A DNA stretch of 64,000 nucleotides from JAFGDI01 sp963662515 (GTDB lineage Bacteria > Planctomycetota > Phycisphaerae > Sedimentisphaerales > SM23-30). The stretch covers positions 3,658,001 through 3,722,000 of the forward strand of contig OY759675.1 of assembly GCA_963662515.1 (NCBI GenBank), given 5' to 3'. The notes beneath the pieces are model-generated. The model searched no databases. It worked only from the letters and a program-made list of their open reading frames with translations, and was not told the DNA's origin. Made by a program: the position numbers and the translations under genes. Below, piece after piece: positions 46,377 to 55,467 of this stretch (the stretch's first letter is position 1; each line of letters starts with the position of its first letter).

Positions 46377-47417
46377 ATGTACAACATGAAAAAGCTCTCC
46401 TTACATCTATTAATGTCTTCAGCACTGGGTTTTTCCCTATTTTTTTCTACTAGTTGCTCACCTCGTGTAGTTTATACCCCTAAAGATGAGGCTAAGTTCA
46501 TTAAACCAACTGTTGCTGTCATCGGGTTTGAAAACCGAGTACCCTCAAAAGTACAAAGTCAGGTTGGCAACGGCATGTCTGAGCAGCTAACAGAAAGACT
46601 TATTTCTACTAAGAGATATGTAGTTGTTGAAAGACAATACTTCAACCAGATACTAAGAGAGTTAAGCAATAGTAAAAGCGACCTGTTCCGGGAACAGGGC
46701 CGACTTAAAAGCGGCGAATTAAAGCATGTAAACTACCTTATTCGCGGCGTTATTACTGATTATGGTCATGTCGAAACTACCCAGGGCATTTCCAGACTTT
46801 TCGACTGGGGGCTCTTCGGGCCAAGCTCCTATGTCGTTGTCGCCGCTAATATTACTGTTATCGATGTACAATCTGGCCAAAATATAGCCAGTGTCAGCGT
46901 TGAAGGCAAAGCCAAAACTACCAGCCAGAAAGGCGACATGCGCGACGATTCTGTACCTTTTGGCGGACATGCCTTTTATAAAACTTCTCTGGGAAAAGCC
47001 ACAAAAAAAATGCTTAATGATGCCGTTGTGCAAATCGCCGATATTATTGCGGAAGAAAAGTACAGACCCACCATCGCCAGAATTGATGGTAATACCATTT
47101 TCATTGCCGGCGGCGAAGACAGACAGATCAAGCCGGAGCAGCGATATCTGGTCAGAGATATTCCAGAGCCCGTTATTGACCCGCTTACTGGTGATAAACT
47201 CGGTGACATACCTGGCAGAGTCATCGGACAAGTTGAAATTAAAAGCGTTCTACAGAAATACTCTGTCGGAAGAATAATTTCAGGATACGACTACAAAATC
47301 GGACAGGTTTTATTTAACACAGAAGAAGAATCCGCCCTGGGCTTACCAGATGTAAACAGGTTCAAAAGTAGTAAGACTGACAATTCTGACATCAGGCCAA
47401 TTGAAACTATGGATTGA
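46377..47417 (+). CDS. CsgG/HfaB-family outer-membrane lipoprotein
   Basis: About 346 residues. A lipoprotein signal is seen (LLMSSALGFSLFFSTSC, lipobox STSC). The domain TVAVIGFENR, GMSEQLTERLISTKRYVVVERQ, YLIRGVITDYG and YVVVAANITVIDVQSG is the CsgG/LpoB-like fold; CsgG itself forms the curli secretion pore, and HfaB anchors holdfast. The frame opens at 46329, but a lipoprotein signal fits a start at 46377 (or 46386). No csgA/B/E/F homologue is adjacent, so a curli role is not supported. Outer-membrane assembly or a PBP activator-type role is possible. Confidence 0.8.
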   Translation: MYNMKKLSLHLLMSSALGFSLFFSTSCSPRVVYTPKDEAKFIKPTVAVIGFENRVPSKVQSQVGNGMSEQLTERLISTKRYVVVERQYFNQILRELSNSKSDLFREQGRLKSGELKHVNYLIRGVITDYGHVETTQGISRLFDWGLFGPSSYVVVAANITVIDVQSGQNIASVSVEGKAKTTSQKGDMRDDSVPFGGHAFYKTSLGKATKKMLNDAVVQIADIIAEEKYRPTIARIDGNTIFIAGGEDRQIKPEQRYLVRDIPEPVIDPLTGDKLGDIPGRVIGQVEIKSVLQKYSVGRIISGYDYKIGQVLFNTEEESALGLPDVNRFKSSKTDNSDIRPIETMD

Positions 47418-47444
47418 TCATTTGACAGACTGACTATCACCTAA

Positions 47445-49019
47445 TCAGGCTATGTGATCAATATTCGTTCCTTTTTTTGCAACTCTGGTCAACACAACTG
47501 AAGTATTGGATATCATATCACCAGTCCTCTGCTTACGCGGAGAAATGATTATAAGTATCAATGTAAGTGGAAATATATAAGGTACCAATTCAAAAATTCG
47601 ATATACATTCCGCAGAATTATACGCCAGAAACTGACTCTTTGAACTGCCAGCGTCCTGCTGTCAACCACTTTCAAACCAAAAAGCATCTTGCCAGGCGTT
47701 GCTGACAAAAGCCACTCAAATAAGCTGAAATAAATGATCATCACTGCGTAGATCAAAACATAGAATAATAATAAGAAACTCACATCTATATTCACCTTGC
47801 CTGTCATCTCAAATGGATTGGGCAAATTCTGCATAGTAAATAATAGCTGTTCCAGGTCGATAAAACCAAGCATATTCAGAACTTTCATAAGAGATTCAAC
47901 AACAAAGAGCATTAAAATGAAATCAACTACAAAAGCCGGGAATCGCAAACCCAGAGGACTGGGAATACCACAGGCAGTAACCGGCAATGCCCCAACGGTC
48001 ATTGACCTGCGGAAGCACAAGATGGTTGTCAACACAACAATAGCCGGGCCTACCAATGCAGCGATCTGAACATACATGTTTTCAGACACATCGGAAACAC
48101 CCATATTGTAAGAAACAACAACATCACCAACCCGGGCACCATCAACTTCATATTTCTGCACACTGATAAAATTATCGGCATAAACCGCCACTGCCAGATC
48201 ACTATCACAGCCCAGAAATGCACAATGGTCAGGTATAACCTGCGGCAATACATCGGTATCAATTCTAACTCTGCTGCTCAGTAAGCCATTGGCAAATACC
48301 GAGGCATAATAGGACATACTGCCGGGATTATCCTGCGAAAGAATAAAAACTACCGAACGATTTACGGTTATAACATCAGCCAGACCATATTCAATATCGC
48401 TCTCACCACCGACAGTCAGCTCATTATAACTCACCGCCCCTTCCACAATCTGGCCGCACAATAATTTACCCAGTCGGCTAACTCCTGCCAGATATAAACT
48501 ATCATTATAACTGAAAAGCCGGGCATCAGTCATCAGCTCAGATTCTGACGAAACCGGGGCTATCAGGATCGAAACCCATTTCTTGCCTTCCAGCTTAAAT
48601 ACTGCATATTCATCTGCTCCACTCACCAGCAGATAGAGATCACCGCCAAATGATATGGCATCTAACGGCTCATAGCCTTTATCAAAATTCTGGTATGTTA
48701 TATTTGCATGGGCAGAATAACCCAAAACCGCACCATTATCAAAGAACACAACAATTGAGCCATTATGGACCGTCCCTACAGATGGCCTGCCCAGGTATGA
48801 GCCAAGATAAAAACTCCGGGCTGGTTCACCACACTGGGCATAATAAACAGAAAACTCTTCTGCTTCACTCTGGCCAGTATCTACAAGATAATATATTTCA
48901 CTCAAACCGCTCTGAGCCCAGAAACCGGCAGTACGAGATATACCTTCCTGGCCATAGCTCAATGAGCTGGTCAAAAAAAAGATAACCGATATAACTAATA
49001 TACTAAAGACTTTTTTCAT
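47445..49019 (-). CDS. RDD family membrane protein with exported N-terminal domain
   Basis: 524 residues. A signal peptide (VFSILVISVIFFLTSSLSYG) is followed by about 280 exported residues with repeated beta strands and small-residue turns that suggest a propeller-like fold. A membrane helix (IAALVGPAIVVLTTILCF, about 315-335) follows, then a C-terminal RDD domain (about 352-515) with LRFPAFVVDFILMLFVV and ATPGKMLFGLKVVD. RDD proteins are often poorly understood membrane transport or stress proteins. It is the last gene of a minus-strand lipoprotein cluster (49.0-51.9 kb) and is convergent with the CsgG-like gene. Confidence 0.82.
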   Translation of the reverse strand: MKKVFSILVISVIFFLTSSLSYGQEGISRTAGFWAQSGLSEIYYLVDTGQSEAEEFSVYYAQCGEPARSFYLGSYLGRPSVGTVHNGSIVVFFDNGAVLGYSAHANITYQNFDKGYEPLDAISFGGDLYLLVSGADEYAVFKLEGKKWVSILIAPVSSESELMTDARLFSYNDSLYLAGVSRLGKLLCGQIVEGAVSYNELTVGGESDIEYGLADVITVNRSVVFILSQDNPGSMSYYASVFANGLLSSRVRIDTDVLPQVIPDHCAFLGCDSDLAVAVYADNFISVQKYEVDGARVGDVVVSYNMGVSDVSENMYVQIAALVGPAIVVLTTILCFRRSMTVGALPVTACGIPSPLGLRFPAFVVDFILMLFVVESLMKVLNMLGFIDLEQLLFTMQNLPNPFEMTGKVNIDVSFLLLFYVLIYAVMIIYFSLFEWLLSATPGKMLFGLKVVDSRTLAVQRVSFWRIILRNVYRIFELVPYIFPLTLILIIISPRKQRTGDMISNTSVVLTRVAKKGTNIDHIA

Positions 49020-49043
49020 TTAGGTTTCTTTCGCAGTTTATTC

Positions 49044-49922
49044 TTATTCGCAATCAGCATCTAACTGATCATACTGACGGGCCTTGTCTGCTGCTACCCG
49101 AAAAAGCAGGGTTCTGTCAACAGTATCAGGTTTGAACTTATTTAGCTTTACCGCCAGGCGAGCCTCTCTGTCATAATAATTAATTACTATTTCGCCGGGC
49201 AATGAAGCATTTCCCAGAGCGTGATATTTATTCAGACGACTCTCTGCCACCATCCGGCCGGAACGGGCATATACCCTGATTATTCTTGGTACACTATTGA
49301 AACGATCAAAAGATATCTCATGCAGATATAGCACATCATTAGCCGGGTTTGTGTATTCCACAATATTATAGTTATCAGTTACCTTGAACGACTGAACCTT
49401 ATCGATGTCGATAGACTCAAGTGCCAGACTCTCCAGCAGAGTATGTATATCAACAGGCATTGCACCGCTGCACTCTTTGCCTATATTGACATGGTAACCC
49501 CAGGAACCTCCCCCGTCATCAGTTTCAGAATACAATCCGTAAATATTCTCATCTGAGACCACTACCAGCAATTTTGACTTCAAAGGAGAATCGAACTGCA
49601 TATACAATCTGGGCAACCCGCCATCCGACATAGAGGGCACATAAAACATCTTGCCGCCTGAATCACTATGCTTACTTTTATCTTTGCCAGTCCCCAACTC
49701 GCCGCTCCAGCCGCCCAGCGAAGCATAGAACGGCACGATCGCACTGACCTTAGCATTATAACTGACCAATACCTCGTCCAGCGACAAAACCGGCGGCAAA
49801 AGCACTGGACCTGCCGGCTGACAGCCAACCATCTGTAAAAACAAGACAAGCAAACAAAAAGATACACTAATACCACTGGCTCTGTGCATTAAACCTCGTT
49901 CCTTTTTTGGCTTAGTGATCAT
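49044..49922 (-). CDS. Conserved lipoprotein, possibly LolA/DUF4292-like
   Basis: 292 residues with a lipoprotein signal (FCLLVLFLQMVGC, lipobox MVGC). The mature part has alternating strands (LYMQFDSPLKSKLLVVVSD, IIRVYARSGRMVAESRL, GEIVINYYDREARLAVKLN), a pattern seen in LolA/LolB-like and DUF4292 lipoproteins that bind acyl chains. This is a fold-level guess only. The ATG at 49922 has GGAG 8 nt upstream; a later ATG at codon 12 is also possible. It lies 24 bp from the RDD gene and about 100 bp from the preceding gene, all on the minus strand. Confidence 0.65.
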   Translation of the reverse strand: MITKPKKERGLMHRASGISVSFCLLVLFLQMVGCQPAGPVLLPPVLSLDEVLVSYNAKVSAIVPFYASLGGWSGELGTGKDKSKHSDSGGKMFYVPSMSDGGLPRLYMQFDSPLKSKLLVVVSDENIYGLYSETDDGGGSWGYHVNIGKECSGAMPVDIHTLLESLALESIDIDKVQSFKVTDNYNIVEYTNPANDVLYLHEISFDRFNSVPRIIRVYARSGRMVAESRLNKYHALGNASLPGEIVINYYDREARLAVKLNKFKPDTVDRTLLFRVAADKARQYDQLDADCE

Positions 49923-50023
49923 AAATGCTTCTCCGTCATAACTGAAAGATCATGATAATACAGCTATTACTAACTGCAAAATAATAATCTACAATTCCTC
50001 TATAGTTCGGATCCGTCCCCTGA

Positions 50024-50515
50024 TCAGTCAAAATCACCATTCAATATTGTTCCCAGTTCCTGAGATACTTCCTTGATCTTCTCATCATCAAGATGCGGAT
50101 TGATAACATCAACCAGATTGGGGTTCTTTACCTGCTTCATTTTCCATACTTCCTGACCATCTACCAGTTCGGAAGTTTCATATCTCAGTATTTTCTTTCT
50201 CATCAGTATAAGACAAAGAACAAAGCGAAAATTTATCTTACGGGCATCTGTCTCACCTTCCAGACGGACAAATACATTTTGCAAAATATCATTATCAACC
50301 AGCAATCTGGTTTTCTCTTCTTTTACCGGCACCCGACTTTTCCAATAGCAAAACACATCCGGCTTATGCTCCAGCCAATATTCGGAACTATAATCAACCC
50401 GATCAAATCCCGACTCTGTCTCGACCAGAGCCGCATAATAATCTTCTCCGGCAGCAAGCTCCCTCTCTGTACCGAAACATTTACTGCTGGTCCTTTGTAC
50501 TTTCCATTCTTCCAT
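50024..50515 (-). CDS. Conserved hypothetical protein
   Basis: A 163-residue soluble protein with no signal peptide or membrane helix. The N-terminal part has TERELAAGEDYYAALVE, then WLEHKPDVFCYWKSRVP, and the C-terminal part KKILRYETSELVDGQEVWKM. I believe this is a recurrent planctomycete family, but I know no function. It follows the PEGA lipoprotein gene by 35 bp and precedes the LolA-like lipoprotein gene, so it may work with envelope proteins. Confidence 0.65.
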   Translation of the reverse strand: MEEWKVQRTSSKCFGTERELAAGEDYYAALVETESGFDRVDYSSEYWLEHKPDVFCYWKSRVPVKEEKTRLLVDNDILQNVFVRLEGETDARKINFRFVLCLILMRKKILRYETSELVDGQEVWKMKQVKNPNLVDVINPHLDDEKIKEVSQELGTILNGDFD

Positions 50516-50550
50516 CTGATCTTCTGGCTGGCCTCACTACTCGGTTCGGA

Positions 50551-50985
50551 TCAATTACCAGCCGGTTCCTTTCCCTGGGTCTGGGCCTGTATTCTCATTC
50601 TCTCGGCTCGAATTATCAACCGATTACTATCTACCTCTCCTACTGCCTGTAATTGGAAATCCCAATTATGCTCATCTACCAGGTCAACTGGCAACAGGCA
50701 CTCAGAGAAAAAGTCTAATATTGGCCACTGATAGAACGGGGTCGGGGTTTCAACTGAGGTCAGTACCGGTTCGTAACCATCCTTACGCAATACTACGGAA
50801 TACTCACCATACCAGGTGAAGGGTACTGTGATCGGGGTCGATCCGATCTCCTGGTCATTAAGCCATACTACCGCACCTGGTGGACTGGAGGTAACCTTGA
50901 TCAATCGCTCTACACAACCTGTTACCAAAGCCAGCATAAAAACCGTCATTGTTATACTAAGGATAATTTTTACTGATGATTTCAA
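50551..50985 (-). CDS. PEGA-domain lipoprotein
   Basis: About 144 residues. A lipoprotein signal (IILSITMTVFMLALVTGC, lipobox VTGC) is followed by a PEGA domain (VTSSPPGAVVWLNDQEIGST, then YSVVLRKDGYEP), a small surface-exposed beta fold often attached to cell-envelope proteins. The frame opens at GTG 51021, which would give a charged leader of 18 residues; the TTG at 50985 has AGGA 9 nt upstream and gives a normal lipoprotein signal, so it is preferred. It lies 64 bp from the amidohydrolase stop. Confidence 0.78.
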   Translation of the reverse strand: MKSSVKIILSITMTVFMLALVTGCVERLIKVTSSPPGAVVWLNDQEIGSTPITVPFTWYGEYSVVLRKDGYEPVLTSVETPTPFYQWPILDFFSECLLPVDLVDEHNWDFQLQAVGEVDSNRLIIRAERMRIQAQTQGKEPAGN

Positions 50986-51049
50986 ATCTTTGTTTCCTGG
51001 TTCCAATAAGGCTCTTACCACAATACTCTTGTTTAAAGCACGCCTGAGT

Positions 51050-51904
51050 TCAATGACGATTTTTTACCTTCAGACCCAGCATACTTAGAGAGTCTCTCTC
51101 TACTATACCCCGTAGTTGCTCACGCGGAATCGCCGGCAATACAGAATCACGAGTGATCTTATTGAGGTTGTAGATAAATTCTACCGCATCTGAAACACTA
51201 TAATTCGGGAAGTCGCTGCCAAAGAGCAGCTTATCAATTACACCATATTCATAGGCCACTGTTAATGACCGGTAAGCCTGGAAGGGTTTATCGGTAAGCC
51301 CGGCGATATCAGCAAAGACATTTTTATGCTTGGCCAAAATCGCAACGGTTGACTCCATCCAGGGGAACCCCATATGCGAAATGACTATTTTAAGGCCAGG
51401 AAACTCACGAGCCACTTCATCGATGCCATCTGGGCTGGCCAGATTCATCTTAGCATCGGCTGGCTGACGCGTACCATAAAGGAAATAAACCGGCATATTT
51501 TGCCGTTCAGCCTTTTCATATAAGCGACACGCCTGACTATGGAAAGGGTGAAACCCCTGGCACGCGGGACTTAAGGTTATGCCTGACAGTATGCCGTTAT
51601 CTATTATACGGTCCAACTCGGATTCGCTACCCTTGTCCATTGGGTCAAGACCGGCAAAACCGATAAGACTCTCAGGTTGAGCTGAAACATAACTACTTAC
51701 GAAATCATTAGATATTTCACAACTAAGCAACTTGCTCACAAAACCCAGAACCAATGAAACATCGGCTGGGCCTACCCCTGCCTGATGCTCTCCTGAACTG
51801 ATATGTTCTGCGCGAAATCCTTGTGGAAGTAAACATGTGAAATCCCTGGCCTTACCTAATACTTCCTGAGAGGGCCAGATATGACTGTGACAATCTATTA
51901 TCAT
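51050..51904 (-). CDS. Amidohydrolase family protein (TIM-barrel metal-dependent hydrolase)
   Basis: A 284-residue amidohydrolase-2 type enzyme. Metal ligands are visible at the N-terminus (DCHSHIWP) and towards the end (KIVISHMGFPW and LLFGSDFPNYS, with the conserved Asp). Members hydrolyse or decarboxylate small aromatic or carbonyl compounds; the substrate cannot be told from sequence. It is the first gene of a minus-strand run of envelope genes (PEGA, hypothetical, lipoprotein, RDD), but nothing functional links it to them, and its inclusion may be chance. Confidence 0.82.
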   Translation of the reverse strand: MIIDCHSHIWPSQEVLGKARDFTCLLPQGFRAEHISSGEHQAGVGPADVSLVLGFVSKLLSCEISNDFVSSYVSAQPESLIGFAGLDPMDKGSESELDRIIDNGILSGITLSPACQGFHPFHSQACRLYEKAERQNMPVYFLYGTRQPADAKMNLASPDGIDEVAREFPGLKIVISHMGFPWMESTVAILAKHKNVFADIAGLTDKPFQAYRSLTVAYEYGVIDKLLFGSDFPNYSVSDAVEFIYNLNKITRDSVLPAIPREQLRGIVERDSLSMLGLKVKNRH

Positions 51905-52129
51905 AGTTTTTACTTAATCTATCTCGATACCTGAAATTACCGGCCAACATAACTATCTGCCTGGCCTGAAATTATATAAACTGATCAGCCCCTAAAGCCG
52001 GGCCGACACATAAGTATAGCCCTAAACAGCTCTAAATGAAAGTAAAAACACCCCCGCCAGACTGCCTTTAAGCAACTGACTTTGCCCAGCTCTGCCTCCA
52101 TACCAATAACAACCTGCCAATACGCCGTT

Positions 52130-52534
52130 TCAGATAAGCTCATGATTATAGGTATCTATAGTCATGCCATCATAACTTGCGTTAGATATTGCAGTTAGCC
52201 ACAACGGACTCGACCCGGTGTTCTTAACCGCATGAGGAGTATAAGGCGGTATAAGGATCGCAACCGACTCGCCAGCAACAAATTCCCGGCATTGAGGCGT
52301 ATCATCCGGACTCTCTGACCAGTAAAATTGCCAACTGTCATCACCGACAACCAGCATTACCTCCCAGCGATTGTCATGCCAGTGATTACCGCGAATAAAG
52401 CCAGGCAATATCTCAGCCAGATGAGTTTCGGCTATAATGCCGTCCAGAAAGCTCAATGCCGCCGCCGGCAAGGAATAAACCCTACCTCGCTGGTCAGCTC
52501 GCGGCGAAAGTGTAATTATCTGGAGAGCTTCCAT
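52130..52534 (-). CDS. Cupin-domain protein
   Basis: A 134-residue single cupin. Metal-binding motif 1 is RGNHWHDNRWE (His, His, Glu) and motif 2 is PPYTPHAVKNTG. The N-terminal DQRGRVYSL resembles the start of dTDP-sugar epimerase-like and CapF-type cupins. No substrate can be assigned. AGG lies 8 nt before the ATG. It starts 3 bp after the iorB stop, suggesting translational coupling with the indolepyruvate oxidoreductase genes. Confidence 0.78.
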   Translation of the reverse strand: MEALQIITLSPRADQRGRVYSLPAAALSFLDGIIAETHLAEILPGFIRGNHWHDNRWEVMLVVGDDSWQFYWSESPDDTPQCREFVAGESVAILIPPYTPHAVKNTGSSPLWLTAISNASYDGMTIDTYNHELI

Positions 52535-52537
52535 TTA

Positions 52538-53125
52538 TCAGCCTTTCATTGCACGACCGGCATCAAATACGGCCAGGTTAAGATCGACAAACTGGGGCTT
52601 AACACAACCGCTGATCGCCTTATGCCAGGCTTCTACCGGCAAGTCAAGATTATTTGACATAGCACCCAAAAGGGCAACATTAGCCGCTTTTATATTTCCG
52701 GCGTCAGAAGCCAGCTTAGCTGCATCAAGCATGATCAAGCGTTTGAAGCTGCTATTTATCTTGTCATCGATATTATCAGGATACTTTGCCGCCCCCATTG
52801 ACACCGTTACCGGAGTTATTGTCTGGGTACTGACAACCGCCAAACCATCATCAGCCAGAAGATGGCTATAACGCAATACTTCCATCTTCTCCAATGAGAC
52901 CAGTACGCGGGCTGTACCCACAGAGACCAGCGGACTATACACTTTCTCACCATAACGGATCTGGGCTATTACCGAACCGCCACGCTGGGCCATACCATGT
53001 ACCTCATTAGTCTTAACATCATAACCGGCATGCATGGCCGCCGATGCTGCTATCTCACTTGAAAGCAATATTCCCTGACCGCCAACACCTACCAGGACTA
53101 TACTCTGCACATCTCTATTAGACAT
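52538..53125 (-). CDS. iorB: Indolepyruvate:ferredoxin oxidoreductase beta subunit
   Basis: A 195-residue gamma-type domain of a 2-oxoacid:ferredoxin oxidoreductase. LVGVGGQGILLSSEI and VHGMAQRGGSVIAQIRYG are hallmarks of IorB. With IorA it oxidises aryl pyruvates from amino acid catabolism to aryl acetyl-CoA, reducing ferredoxin. GAGG lies 9 nt before the ATG. It follows iorA by 91 bp. It fits anaerobic amino acid fermentation or reverse synthesis of aromatic amino acids. Confidence 0.94.
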   Translation of the reverse strand: MSNRDVQSIVLVGVGGQGILLSSEIAASAAMHAGYDVKTNEVHGMAQRGGSVIAQIRYGEKVYSPLVSVGTARVLVSLEKMEVLRYSHLLADDGLAVVSTQTITPVTVSMGAAKYPDNIDDKINSSFKRLIMLDAAKLASDAGNIKAANVALLGAMSNNLDLPVEAWHKAISGCVKPQFVDLNLAVFDAGRAMKG

Positions 53126-53216
53126 AAAACTTAACCTCTATCTTCATTTGCTGGGCAAATGGCCAAAGTGATCCAGGCCTACCAGAGGCCATAAATCACT
53201 TATTACTTATTCGCTC

Positions 53217-54965
53217 TTACTTTTTAACCTTACTGATACAATCTGCTGGACATACCTGATGACAAACACCACAGGCAAAACACAATACCGGGTTAATTGT
53301 CGGCTTTTCACCCCCACCATCTATCGCCGGGCAGCCGATCTTGGTACAAAGTTTACAATTCTTACACTTATCCTGATCGATCTGGTAAGGGTTGTCTATC
53401 TTAGGACGCTCTTTTAGCGGACAGGTAGCACGAGAAATGATCAAAGACGGCTCATCAGCCTGCAAATCCTCAGTTACAACCTTATTAGTAGCCTCTACAT
53501 TATATGGATTAACCACATTTACCCGATTAATACCACAGGCTTTCGCTATCGCCTCGATCGATGCCGAAACGGTTACATCACCCATCAGGGTTGTTCCGGT
53601 ACCAGGGTGGTCCTGATGGCCGGTCATGGCAGTAGTACGGTTATCAACCACTACTATCGTGGCCTTGCTCTTATTGTATGCCACATTGAGCAGACCGGTA
53701 ATACCAGAATGGAAGAAAGTGGAATCACCCACCATACCCACCACCTTGCGGTCATTTCCGGCCTTGTCCATACCATGAGCCATGGAAATGCCAGCTCCCA
53801 TACACAAAATACTATCGAGTCGCTCCAGGGGCTTGAATGCACCCAGACTATAACAGCCAATATCGCCAGTCACGACCACATTATGCTTACGCAAAACATG
53901 GAAAATACCACGATGAGGACAGCCCGGACACAAGACCGGCGGACGGTTTGGCAACTCAGCAGCATAAGTCGCCAAAGGCTGCTCTGGGGCTGCTTGCCCT
54001 TCCATCTTAGCACGACACCTGCGTAATACATCACTGGTAAGCTCACCAATACCAGGTATAAACTCTCTGCCGACACACTTAATACCCAACGAGCTGATAT
54101 GTTCTTCCAATAGAGGATCAAGCTCTTCTACAACCAACAGAGTCTTAACTCCGGCAGCAAATTCTGCTATCAGCCTGTCAGGGTACGGGTAAGCCATACC
54201 CAGCTTCAATACTGAAGCCTCAGGCCACACTTCTTTAACATACTGATAAGAAATAGAACTGGTAACTATACCAAGCTCTTTATTATTCCATTCAATTCGA
54301 TTCAGAGGAGACCGGCAGGCATATTCTTTAAGCAGTTCCATACGCTCTTCTACCCGCACACGCATCCCTCTGGCCCATAAAGGCACCGGCACCCAGCGGG
54401 CCGGATTCTTCTCAAAAGCAACCGGCTTTTCACTCTGTACCCGATCGGAGGTATTTACCAGACTGCGAGAATGACTCACACGAGTGTTAGTGCGCAGCAT
54501 AACCGGAGTTTTGAACTCTTCTGATATCTCGATCGCTGCTACCATGAAGTCTTTGGCTTCCTGACTGTCTGAAGGCTCAAGCATAGGCACTTTGCCAAAG
54601 ATAGCATAATGACGGCTATCCTGCTCATTCTGCGATGAGTGCATTCCGGGGTCATCGGCAACAATGAAAACAAAGCCGCCCTCTACACCAGTGTAGCTCA
54701 GGGTCATAAGCGGGTCAGCTGCTACATTCAGACCGACATGCTTCATGGTCACCATAGTTCTGGCACCGGCAAAAGCCGCACCAGCTCCTACCTCGAAGGC
54801 AACCTTCTCATTGGGAGCCCATTCACAATAAATACTGTCTTTATATTGAACCGTATTCTCTAATATCTCAGTTGATGGCGTTCCCGGATAGCCGCTCGCT
54901 ACGGTTATACCCGCTTCATAAGCACCCCGGGCTATCGCCTGATTTCCTGACATTAACTCAGCCAA
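53217..54965 (-). CDS. iorA: Indolepyruvate:ferredoxin oxidoreductase alpha subunit
   Basis: A 582-residue alpha subunit with a fused TPP domain. SGNQAIARGAYEAG and ASGYPGTPSTEILE begin the pyrimidine-binding domain. TPP binding is seen in GDIGCYSLG and VGDSTFFHSGITGLLN. The C-terminus carries two [4Fe-4S] motifs (CKNCKLCTKIGCPAI and CFACGVCHQVCP). The frame opens at GTG 54980, but AGGAGG lies 5 nt before TTG 54965, which gives the typical N-terminus MAELMSGNQ, so TTG is preferred. First gene of iorA-iorB-cupin. Confidence 0.96.
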   Translation of the reverse strand: MAELMSGNQAIARGAYEAGITVASGYPGTPSTEILENTVQYKDSIYCEWAPNEKVAFEVGAGAAFAGARTMVTMKHVGLNVAADPLMTLSYTGVEGGFVFIVADDPGMHSSQNEQDSRHYAIFGKVPMLEPSDSQEAKDFMVAAIEISEEFKTPVMLRTNTRVSHSRSLVNTSDRVQSEKPVAFEKNPARWVPVPLWARGMRVRVEERMELLKEYACRSPLNRIEWNNKELGIVTSSISYQYVKEVWPEASVLKLGMAYPYPDRLIAEFAAGVKTLLVVEELDPLLEEHISSLGIKCVGREFIPGIGELTSDVLRRCRAKMEGQAAPEQPLATYAAELPNRPPVLCPGCPHRGIFHVLRKHNVVVTGDIGCYSLGAFKPLERLDSILCMGAGISMAHGMDKAGNDRKVVGMVGDSTFFHSGITGLLNVAYNKSKATIVVVDNRTTAMTGHQDHPGTGTTLMGDVTVSASIEAIAKACGINRVNVVNPYNVEATNKVVTEDLQADEPSLIISRATCPLKERPKIDNPYQIDQDKCKNCKLCTKIGCPAIDGGGEKPTINPVLCFACGVCHQVCPADCISKVKK

Positions 54966-55422
54966 AATTACCTCCTGCACTGATCATTACTACTATCAAA
55001 AATTAAGTTTTTCTGAGGTCGTGATCTATAAGAGCTCACTGAAAGCAAAAGCTCCGGGCATGTCGCCCGTAATTTACCAAAATAGCACAAAACCACCAGT
55101 AAATATCTTTATATCATGAAGTTATGCCATATAAAACGCCTCTGACTTTACTTCACAGTCGTAACATTATAGTGCTTTTATCTCCATCAAACAATAGAAA
55201 ACCAGACACCATTCGCCTGGCATCAACCAGATATTATCAGAAATGTCATTAAGAATTTTCCATCCGCCCTCCAGTTACCAGCATACAGTCACCCCAGAGG
55301 CAATAACCAGCGAAAAACCTCAATACACACTCTCAGCACCATCTTTACTGTCGCCTTGGCCTGTCCCGCCCGTCCGGCGTAAGGACCAGAAGGAAAATCA
55401 ATACACCATCTCAACACCATCT
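54966..55422. other. Intergenic region with part of a tandem duplication
   Basis: About 440 bp between iorA and the 3' end of the GH30 gene. The iorA promoter should lie near 55000-55100. From 55321 it contains the outer copy of a 69-bp duplication (separate entry). No terminator is recognised. Confidence 0.5.
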
Positions 55423-55467
55423 TTACTGTCGCCTCGGCCTGTCTCGCCCGTCCGGCGTAAGGACCAG
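55321..55467. repeat. Tandem 69-bp duplication over the 3' end of the GH30 gene
   Basis: Copies at 55321-55389 and 55399-55467 are offset by 78 bp and differ at only a few bases. The inner copy encodes the last residues and stop of the GH30 protein (TPDGRDRPRRQ). The outer copy lies beyond the stop and would encode almost the same end, so it is a remnant or a spare terminus. The 78-bp offset is a multiple of three. Confidence 0.85.

Noticed and set aside
46377..47417. A curli secretion locus based on the CsgG-like gene
   Set aside because: No CsgA, CsgB, CsgE or CsgF homologue is nearby. The CsgG fold also occurs in lipoproteins with other roles.
55321..55467. CRISPR-like array
   Set aside because: Only two copies with a 9-bp gap. 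It is a gene-end duplication without spacers or cas genes.
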